The notes under the pieces were generated by a model. The model was not told where the DNA came from, ran no database searches, and saw only the letters and a program-made list of their open reading frames with translations. Made by a program: the position numbers and the translations under genes. A DNA stretch of 14,063 nt from an uncultured Sphingomonas sp. Its GTDB lineage: Bacteria; Pseudomonadota; Alphaproteobacteria; Sphingomonadales; Sphingomonadaceae. Below, one piece after another: positions 7,858 through 14,063 of this stretch. The number at the start of each line of letters is the position of its first letter. The stretch's first letter is position 1. The stretch is from NCBI GenBank assembly GCA_946482655.1, contig CAMLSA010000085.1:1-14063 (forward strand), in the 5' to 3' direction.

Positions 7858-7994
7858 TGTTGGCGGAAGATCTTGTGTGGCCAAGCTCAGATGTTGACAA
7901 CGGTTTTCCACAGCGTTCGAATATGCCCGGCCGCGGACGAGGAACAGCGGCGGCCCGGGCCGACGCCATTCAGACGGCACGGGCTCATTTCCAC

Positions 7995-8054
7995 GTCACC
8001 AATCGCACCCAAGCCTGCGGCGGTGAAGTAGTTGCGGCATTCCTCGGGCGAGTA
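7995..8054 (-). pseudogene. Remnant of an IS630-type transposase C-terminus
   Basis: On the minus strand one frame reads YSPEECRNYFTAAGLGAIGD. This resembles the ending F-[TS]-P-x-E-C-x-N-Y-F-x-x-A-G-Y that I know from IS630-family transposases. Sequence on either side in the same frame does not look like transposase, so at most about 20 codons survive. There are no flanking target duplications or terminal repeats that I can define. The motif match is from memory of the family and is short, so chance or another protein family remains possible. Confidence 0.4.
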
Positions 8055-8108
8055 GGAGGTCGCAGATGCCCGGCTGTTCGCCGGAGATCTGTGCGAAAGG
8101 CTTTCTCC

Positions 8109-8137
8109 AGGATTCACCTCCAACGATGGTGAATCCT
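8109..8137. repeat. Perfect 10-bp inverted repeat with 9-nt loop
   Basis: AGGATTCACC (8109-8118) and GGTGAATCCT (8128-8137) are exact reverse complements around a nine-base loop. It lies about 110 bp after the thiC stop. Neither side carries a U-run on the minus strand, so it is not a clear intrinsic terminator for thiC. It may be part of a decayed mobile element or a 3' RNA hairpin. Confidence 0.6.
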
Positions 8138-8245
8138 CCTTTCCGGCTCCACGGAACCCCCACGTGATTTCCAATTTCATCCCCGATGCTCTGAGAATCC
8201 TGTCAAGGTGGCGGGTCGATCATGATGCGCCAGACCGTTCCGATT

Positions 8246-10117
<1,872 letters not shown>

Positions 10118-10135
10118 CTATAGGGCTCGCAGGGC

Positions 10136-10166
10136 GGGGGAGAGGCCGCAAGCGGCATTCCCTCCC
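10136..10166 (-). promoter_or_regulatory. Alternative hairpin overlapping the riboswitch 3' strand (expression platform)
   Basis: On the minus strand GGGAGGGA (10166-10159) can pair with TCTCCCCC (10143-10136), with one A-C mismatch and one G-U pair, capped by GCCGC/GCGGC (10156-10152 with 10149-10145). The 5' arm includes the aptamer's last conserved bases and P1 strand, so this hairpin and the ligand-bound aptamer exclude each other. When the aptamer forms, CUCC in the released arm could pair with GGAG of the thiC ribosome site (10115-10119). No U-tract follows, which favours translational control. Pairing was done by eye. Confidence 0.45.
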
Positions 10167-10247
10167 TACGCCGGTGCGAGCCGGATCAGGTTCAGCGGGT
10201 CGCGGGCATCGCAGCACCGCCTCTCAGCCTTCGGCTCCCCGGGGATG
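10156..10247 (-). promoter_or_regulatory. TPP riboswitch (THI element) upstream of thiC
   Basis: The minus-strand leader contains the conserved THI-box blocks in order: GGGGAGCC, GGCTGAGA, GACCCGCTGAACCTGATC and CACCGGCGTAGGGA. The GCUGAGA and ACCUGAU cores, which contact the pyrimidine and pyrophosphate of TPP, are intact. P1 can form from CATCCC (10247-10242) and GGGAATG (10162-10156) with one bulged A. It ends about 50 bases before the thiC ATG. The aptamer class is certain; exact ends are approximate. Confidence 0.96.
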
Positions 10248-10253
10248 TGAACA

Positions 10254-10259
10254 ATCGTA
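10254..10259 (-). promoter_or_regulatory. Candidate -10 element (TACGAT) for thiC
   Basis: Minus-strand TACGAT lies seven bases before the first P1 base of the riboswitch, so transcription would begin almost exactly at the aptamer. The -35 region at 16-18 bp spacing matches poorly and overlaps a GC-rich hairpin sequence (10273-10288). Confidence 0.35.
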
Positions 10260-10272
10260 ACGAAAGACTGGC

Positions 10273-10288
10273 CGGGGCGAAAGCCCCG
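10273..10288. repeat. GC-rich hairpin CGGGGC-GAAA-GCCCCG
   Basis: A perfect six-pair inverted repeat with a four-base loop sits between the thiC and crtY promoters, near the expected thiC -35 position. It could be a protein-binding dyad or simply a structural relic. If crtY is transcribed from the promoter at 10298-10326 this hairpin is not part of either mRNA. Confidence 0.45.
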
Positions 10289-10297
10289 TCTGCGAGG

Positions 10298-10326
10298 CTG
10301 GCATCGCGGAGCACCGCGCCTATAAG
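10298..10326 (+). promoter_or_regulatory. Candidate sigma-70 promoter giving leaderless crtY mRNA
   Basis: CTGGCA (10298-10303) and TATAAG (10321-10326) are separated by exactly 17 bp and match TTGACA and TATAAT in 4 and 5 of 6 positions. Seven bases separate the -10 from the crtY ATG at 10334, so the start site should fall on or next to the A of ATG. No Shine-Dalgarno precedes crtY. Confidence 0.5.
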
Positions 10327-10333
10327 CGGGCGC

Positions 10334-11476
10334 ATGACCGGCGTGGCATGCGACCTGGCGATTATCGGCGGCGGCCTCTCGGGTGGCCTGATCGCGCTCG
10401 CCGCCCGCCGCGCCCAGCCCGATCGCCGCATCCTCCTGATCGAGGCGGCGCCGAGTCTCGGCGGCAACCATCTGTGGTCGTTCATCGACAGCGACGTCGA
10501 CGACAAGGCGAAACTGCTGCTCGAGCCTTTGGTCAATTATGGCTGGCGCGAATTTCAGGTGGTCTTCCCGCGCTACAAGCGGGCGCTGCCGCACAGCTTC
10601 TACAGCATCCGTTCCGACCGCTTCGACGAGACGCTGCGCGAGGCGATGCCGGCCGAGAGCATCCTGACCGGCCGCCGCGCCGCCCGGGTCGGCGCCGACG
10701 GGGTGGTGCTCGAGGACGGCACGCGGATCGCCGCGCATGGTGTGGTCGACGCGCGCGGCCCGGCCGATCTGTCGCTGCTCGATCTCCACTTCCGCAAATT
10801 CGTCGGCTATGAGCTGACCCTCGACGGCCCCCACAGCGTTCGCCGCGCCACCCTGATCGATGCCGCCGCCGATCCGGCCGAGGGATTCCAATATATGACG
10901 ATGCTGCCGATCGAGAGCGACCGGCTGTTCATCGAGGATGTCCGCTACGAGCCCCATGCCCGGTTCGACATGTCGGATCATGGCCAGCGCATCGTCAACC
11001 ATGCGGCGCGCTTCGGCTGGCGGATTCGCGGGTCGGCGCGCGGCCATGCGGGAATCGTCCCCATAGGCCTGGGTGGCGACTTCGAGGATTACTGGAGATC
11101 GGGCGGCGAGGGCGTCGCGAAGGTGGGGTTGCGCGCCGGGCTGTTCCATCCGGTCAGCGGCAATAGCTTGGCCGATGCGGCGCGCACCGCCTGGATGATC
11201 GCCGGGGCGAACGACTGGTCGGGCGCGGCGCTCCACAAGATGCTCCACGCCCATGCCGCCAAAAGCTGGTCGCGGCGCGCCTATTATCGCCGCTTCGCCG
11301 CGCGGATGCTGCGTGAAACCCCGGCGTCGGAAGGCTACGGGATGCTCGAGGCGCTCTACGCGATGGATTCGGACCTGATCGCCCGCTTCCACGGTATGCG
11401 GCTGGGCTTCGCCGATCGGGTGGCGCTCAGCGTCGGCGGCCCGATGCCCGTCGGCGCGATATTGGGCGGGCGATGA
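10334..11476 (+). CDS. crtY: Lycopene beta-cyclase (CrtY type)
   Basis: This 380-residue flavoprotein cyclises the psi ends of lycopene to beta-ionone rings, giving gamma- then beta-carotene for pigments such as nostoxanthin or astaxanthin in sphingomonads. The N-terminal dinucleotide-binding motif IIGGGLSGGLIAL is at 10-22, followed by the CrtY block LIEAAPSLGGNHLWSF (35-50). Later conserved blocks are LPIESDRLFIED and GLRAGLFHPVSGNSLADA, matching Erwinia-type CrtY (about 385 residues). The family works at the membrane, FAD reduced, without net redox change. I chose the Met at 10334, not the open-frame Met at 10247, because the earlier region is promoter and riboswitch DNA and adds 29 residues unlike the family. 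There is no Shine-Dalgarno, consistent with leaderless translation. No other crt gene is in the window, so the pathway's other genes are elsewhere. Confidence 0.95.
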   Translation: MTGVACDLAIIGGGLSGGLIALAARRAQPDRRILLIEAAPSLGGNHLWSFIDSDVDDKAKLLLEPLVNYGWREFQVVFPRYKRALPHSFYSIRSDRFDETLREAMPAESILTGRRAARVGADGVVLEDGTRIAAHGVVDARGPADLSLLDLHFRKFVGYELTLDGPHSVRRATLIDAAADPAEGFQYMTMLPIESDRLFIEDVRYEPHARFDMSDHGQRIVNHAARFGWRIRGSARGHAGIVPIGLGGDFEDYWRSGGEGVAKVGLRAGLFHPVSGNSLADAARTAWMIAGANDWSGAALHKMLHAHAAKSWSRRAYYRRFAARMLRETPASEGYGMLEALYAMDSDLIARFHGMRLGFADRVALSVGGPMPVGAILGGR

Positions 11477-11583
11477 TCGGCTTCCGGGGCGTCGCAATGC
11501 GCGCTTTGCGGCATGCCCTAAACCTGGATCAGTGCACGGCTCGTCGATTCGACCTATGTGCTTGATACCAAATGGAGGGCCAC

Positions 11584-11757
11584 ATGGCGACGATCGATCA
11601 GGACGCCCGATATTATCGGAGCCGACTCGGCGAAGAGCGCGAGCGAGCGCTCAAGGCCGACACCCCGGAAGCCAGCGCCGCGCACCGCGCCCTCGCCGAG
11701 ATGTACCGGCGAAAAATCGAGGATATCGACCGACTGCAGCCTGCGCACCACGGCTGA
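11584..11757 (+). CDS. Small charged alpha-helical protein, 57 aa, unknown function
   Basis: The start at 11584 is preceded by GGAGG five bases upstream; an in-frame ATG at 11572 would overlap that ribosome site. The protein is rich in Arg, Glu and Ala (a run of RYYRSRLGEERERALKAD and AHRALAEMYRRKIEDI), predicting a helical hairpin or short coiled coil with no signal or membrane segment. Small helical proteins of this look, with a Y-Y-R-x-R start and A-H-R-A-L-A-E-x-Y middle, are common in alphaproteobacteria and lack an assigned role. A strong hairpin starts two bases after its stop, which supports a real short transcript. Confidence 0.7.
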   Translation: MATIDQDARYYRSRLGEERERALKADTPEASAAHRALAEMYRRKIEDIDRLQPAHHG

Positions 11758-11758
11758 T

Positions 11759-11794
11759 CTCCGGGTCGATAATTCGCCTCTATCGGGCCCGGAG
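11759..11794 (+). terminator. Two-part hairpin immediately after the 57-aa gene
   Basis: CTCCGGG (11759-11765) pairs perfectly with CCCGGAG (11788-11794), and inside it CGATA (11767-11771) pairs with TATCG (11781-11785) around a nine-base loop. This gives 12 pairs with a small 1/2-base internal loop. No U-tract follows, so it may be a Rho-type or 3'-stabilising structure. Confidence 0.5.
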
Positions 11795-11917
11795 CCAATC
11801 CGGATCGGCCGGCTTTTCGCCTCACGAGTGCATTGCCTCGCGACGCATATTTCATTCATTGCCGATCAAGGCCGTCCGGGGCACAAGCGCCGCGAAGCCT
11901 CCCGAGGACGTGAACAC

Positions 11918-12244
11918 ATGCTCCGCCCGAACCGCCTGATCGCCGCCGCCCTCTCCACCCTCGCCCTCGCGGGCTGCGCGACCGTATCGCCCGAGGCGCG
12001 GGTGCGCGGCAAGCTGATCGAGGCGGGGCTGCGCCCGCCGGTCGCGGCGTGCATGGCCGAGCGCATGGTCGACCGGCTCTCGCTGGTCCAGCTGAGAAGG
12101 CTTCAGTCGCTGGGCGGCCTAGCCAGGCGCGACATGCGCGGGATGAGCATCGACGAGCTCGCCCATCGGCTGCGCGCGCTCAACGACCCCGAGATCGTTT
12201 CGGTAGTGCTCCGTTCAGGGATCGGCTGCTCGATCGCGGCCTGA
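11918..12244 (+). CDS. Small outer-envelope lipoprotein, unknown function
   Basis: This 108-residue protein begins with a basic n-region, a hydrophobic stretch and a lipobox LAGC (17-20), so Cys20 should be lipidated after signal peptidase II cleavage, leaving a mature part of about 89 residues in the periplasm. Two more cysteines (45 and 104) could form a disulfide. The rest is alpha-helical and basic, with no domain I recognise. GAGGA lies nine bases before the ATG. It is followed by a short GC hairpin with a TTTT tail. Function not assigned. Confidence 0.85.
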   Translation: MLRPNRLIAAALSTLALAGCATVSPEARVRGKLIEAGLRPPVAACMAERMVDRLSLVQLRRLQSLGGLARRDMRGMSIDELAHRLRALNDPEIVSVVLRSGIGCSIAA

Positions 12245-12301
12245 TCCTGTCGCCTGTTTTCGGGGCCAAACAATATCTGTTGCGCCGCAACGGCGGAATC
12301 G

Positions 12302-12317
12302 CCCCTCTTGGGGTTTT
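12302..12317 (+). terminator. Short intrinsic-type terminator after lipoprotein gene
   Basis: CCCC (12302-12305), loop TCTT, GGGG (12310-12313) and then TTTT form a minimal intrinsic terminator about 58 bp after the lipoprotein stop. An adjacent GTTGC/GCAAC dyad (12279-12291) adds structure. The stem is only four pairs, so efficiency is uncertain. Confidence 0.4.
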
Positions 12318-12382
12318 CAAGCCCGTCCTTTCATGCTTAAGCGCCACCGATTTGATGGGACTTAGAGGGATCAGGCTCGACC

Positions 12383-13597
12383 ATGAACATCCATGAATAT
12401 CAGGCCAAGGAGCTGCTGGCGAAATTTGGGGCGGCCGTTCCCGCCGGTTTTGCCGCGCTCAGCGTCGACGAGGCGGTCGAGGCCGCGAAGAAGCTCCCCG
12501 GACCGATCTATGTGGTCAAGGCCCAAATCCACGCCGGCGGACGCGGCAAGGGCAAGTTCAAGGAGCTGCCCGCCGACGCCAAGGGCGGCGTCCGCCTCTC
12601 CAGGTCGATCGACGAGGTCAGGGCCAACGCCGCCGACATGCTCGGCAACACCCTGGTCACGATCCAGACCGGCGAGGCCGGCAAGCAGGTCAACCGTCTC
12701 TACATAACCGACGGTGCCGACATCAAATCCGAATATTATTTCTCGATGGTGGTCGATCGCGGCACCGGCCGGATCGCGATGATCGTCTCGACCGAGGGCG
12801 GCATGGACATCGAGGAGGTCGCGCATTCGACCCCCGAAAAGATCCGCACCATCATCATCGATCCGGTCGAAGGCTTTCAGCCGCACCATGGCCGCGCGGT
12901 GGCCTTCGCGCTCAAGCTCAAGGGCGATCTCAACAAACAGGCGGTCAAGCTCGCCGAGCAGCTCTACAACGCCTTCGTGGCCACTGACATGTCGATGCTC
13001 GAGGTCAACCCGCTGGTCGAGACGACGCCCGATTCTTCCGGGGCCGCCAAGCTCTACGTGCTCGACGCCAAGGTGAGCTTCGATTCGAACGCGCTGTACC
13101 GCCACCCCGACATCGTGGCGCTTCGCGACGAGACCGAGGAGGATCCGGCCGAGATCGAGGCGTCGAAATACGACCTCGCCTATATCAAGCTCGATGGCGA
13201 CATCGGGTGCATGGTCAATGGCGCCGGGCTGGCCATGGCGACCATGGACATCATCAAGCTCAACGGCATGTTCCCGGCCAACTTCCTCGATGTCGGCGGC
13301 GGCGCCACCAAGGAGAAGGTCACCGCGGCTTTCAAGATCATCCTGAGCGATCCCGCGGTGAAGGGCATCCTCGTCAATATCTTCGGCGGCATCATGCGCT
13401 GCGACATCATCGCCGAGGGCATCATCGCCGCCGCCAAGGAGGTGAACCTTTCGGTGCCGCTCGTCGTTCGACTCGAAGGCACCAACGTCCAGCAGGGCAA
13501 GGATATTCTGGCCGGATCGGGTCTCCCGATCGTCGCCGCCGACGACCTGGGCGACGCTGCCCGCAAGATCGTCGCCCAGGTGAAGGCGGCCGCATAA
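12383..13597 (+). CDS. sucC: Succinate--CoA ligase [ADP-forming] subunit beta
   Basis: This 404-residue ATP-grasp protein is SucC, which with SucD converts succinyl-CoA, ADP and phosphate to succinate, CoA and ATP in the TCA cycle. It starts [12 protein letters not shown], and shows [14 protein letters not shown] (46-59, nucleotide-binding), [31 protein letters not shown] and [11 protein letters not shown] in order, ending with the CoA-ligase domain VRLEGTN block. It is a few residues longer than the common 388-399 because of a small insertion (DSSGAAK) just after the MLEVNPLV segment. AGAGGG lies about 13 bases before the ATG, rather far. sucD does not follow; etfB does. Possibly co-transcribed with etfB across a 110-bp gap. 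Confidence 0.97.
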   Translation: MNIHEYQAKELLAKFGAAVPAGFAALSVDEAVEAAKKLPGPIYVVKAQIHAGGRGKGKFKELPADAKGGVRLSRSIDEVRANAADMLGNTLVTIQTGEAGKQVNRLYITDGADIKSEYYFSMVVDRGTGRIAMIVSTEGGMDIEEVAHSTPEKIRTIIIDPVEGFQPHHGRAVAFALKLKGDLNKQAVKLAEQLYNAFVATDMSMLEVNPLVETTPDSSGAAKLYVLDAKVSFDSNALYRHPDIVALRDETEEDPAEIEASKYDLAYIKLDGDIGCMVNGAGLAMATMDIIKLNGMFPANFLDVGGGATKEKVTAAFKIILSDPAVKGILVNIFGGIMRCDIIAEGIIAAAKEVNLSVPLVVRLEGTNVQQGKDILAGSGLPIVAADDLGDAARKIVAQVKAAA

Positions 13598-13606
13598 GAA
13601 CGAAAT

Positions 13607-13685
13607 CGTCACCCGGCGAAAGCTGGGTCTCGGGAGAGCCGGGGGCTCGCTCCACTCCCAGATGCCGCCGTCCGCTGGCGTGACG
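13607..13685. repeat. Interspersed palindromic (REP-like) element between sucC and etfB
   Basis: CGTCAC at 13607-13612 and GTGACG at 13680-13685 bound an imperfect dyad; inner arms CCGGCGAAAGC...GGGTCT and AGATGCC...CGCTGGC also pair partly. This is a degenerate form of the GTCACCCCGGCGAAAGCCGGGGTCT palindromes found in many sphingomonad intergenic regions (known pattern, recalled). It could form a large RNA hairpin that separates or stabilises the sucC and etfB messages. Confidence 0.65.
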
Positions 13686-13707
13686 CACCAGGAAGAAGGA
13701 ACGAGAC

Positions 13708-14063
13708 ATGAAAATCCTCGTGCCCGTGAAGCGGGTGATCGATTACAACGTCAAGCCGCGCGTCAAGACGGACGGCAGCGGCGTCGACCTGGCCAACGTC
13801 AAGATGTCGATGAACCCGTTCGACGAGATCGCGGTCGAGGAAGCGATCCGCCTGAAGGAGAAGGGCGTCGCGACCGAGATCGTCGCGGTGTCGATCGGCG
13901 AGCCGAAGGCGCAGGAGACGCTCCGCACAGCGCTGGCCATGGGCGCCGACCGCGCTATCCTGATCGTCAGCGAGACCGAAGTCGAGCCGCTCGGCGTCGC
14001 CAAGCTGCTCGCCAGGATCGTCGAGGAGGAAGCTCCCGGCATGGTCATCCTCGGCAAGCAGGC
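13708..14063 (+). CDS. etfB: Electron transfer flavoprotein subunit beta (3'-truncated by window edge)
   Basis: The first 118 residues are typical Etf[64 protein letters not shown] and the start of the next strand (MVILGKQ). The protein normally has about 249 residues, so roughly the second half is missing. EtfB with EtfA accepts electrons from acyl-CoA and other dehydrogenases and passes them through ETF:quinone oxidoreductase. AAGGA lies seven bases before the ATG. etfA probably follows beyond the edge. It could serve both the FadB-linked beta-oxidation and the FAD dehydrogenase in this window, though that is inference. Confidence 0.96.
   Translation, partial: MKILVPVKRVIDYNVKPRVKTDGSGVDLANVKMSMNPFDEIAVEEAIRLKEKGVATEIVAVSIGEPKAQETLRTALAMGADRAILIVSETEVEPLGVAKLLARIVEEEAPGMVILGKQ

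Larger units (their letters stand above)
7846..8245. other. 400-bp gene-free junction between accessory block and thiC
   Basis: No intact gene is supported between the amidase start and the thiC stop. The stretch holds the candidate amidase promoter, an IS630-like transposase remnant (about 7995-8054), a perfect 10-bp inverted repeat (8109-8137) and otherwise unassigned DNA. No clear thiC terminator with a U-tract was found. It is best read as a scar where accessory DNA meets the core chromosome. Confidence 0.5.

Noticed and set aside
7846..7980. 45-residue N-terminal extension of the amidase
   Set aside because: The extension is unlike amidase N-termini, and covers the candidate promoter and degraded DNA.
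7887..8180. 97-codon minus-strand open frame as an intact small gene
   Set aside because: Only about 20 codons resemble a known protein (IS630 transposase end); the flanks look random and there is no ribosome site.
10166..11497. 443-codon minus-strand open frame opposite crtY
   Set aside because: It is antisense to a clear CrtY and would overlap the TPP riboswitch.
12371..13612. 413-codon minus-strand open frame opposite sucC
   Set aside because: It is antisense to an unambiguous sucC with no domain of its own.

Overview
The window looks like chromosomal DNA of a high-GC alphaproteobacterium, most likely a sphingomonad. The reasons are a CrtY-type lycopene cyclase next to thiC, a sucC gene followed directly by etfB instead of sucD, a degenerate interspersed palindrome of the kind common in sphingomonad intergenic DNA, and overall gene style. 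The species cannot be named from the sequence alone.

The left part (1 to about 8.2 kb) is an accessory catabolic region. A Rieske ring-hydroxylating oxygenase alpha subunit runs off the left edge on the minus strand. It is divergent from an AraC-family regulator, with a short direct repeat between them. Next comes a translationally coupled pair: a glyoxalase-I-like VOC protein and an FAD-linked 2-hydroxyacid dehydrogenase (4-base ATGA overlap). A FadB-like enoyl-CoA hydratase/3-hydroxyacyl-CoA dehydrogenase fusion follows. A convergent amidase-signature hydrolase lies on the minus strand. Together they suggest oxidation of an aromatic or alicyclic substrate, beta-oxidation of the product and handling of 2-oxoaldehydes or 2-hydroxyacids. 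The substrate is not evident.

Positions 7846-8245 hold no intact gene. They contain what looks like a small C-terminal remnant of an IS630-type transposase and a perfect 10-bp inverted repeat. I read this as the scar between the accessory block and conserved core DNA.

The right part (8.2 to 14.06 kb) is core metabolism. thiC is on the minus strand behind a clear TPP riboswitch, whose 3' strand also fits an alternative hairpin. crtY is divergent, and its promoter is placed so that the mRNA should be leaderless. A 57-aa conserved-type small protein, a 108-aa lipoprotein, sucC (TCA cycle) and the start of etfB (electron transfer flavoprotein beta) follow on the plus strand.

No tRNA, rRNA, CRISPR array, prophage or complete insertion sequence was seen. 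The most notable observations are the predicted thiC switch mechanism, the leaderless crtY promoter back to back with the riboswitch, the glyoxalase/FAD-dehydrogenase coupling and the IS scar at the island border. I found no convincing wholly new multi-gene system.
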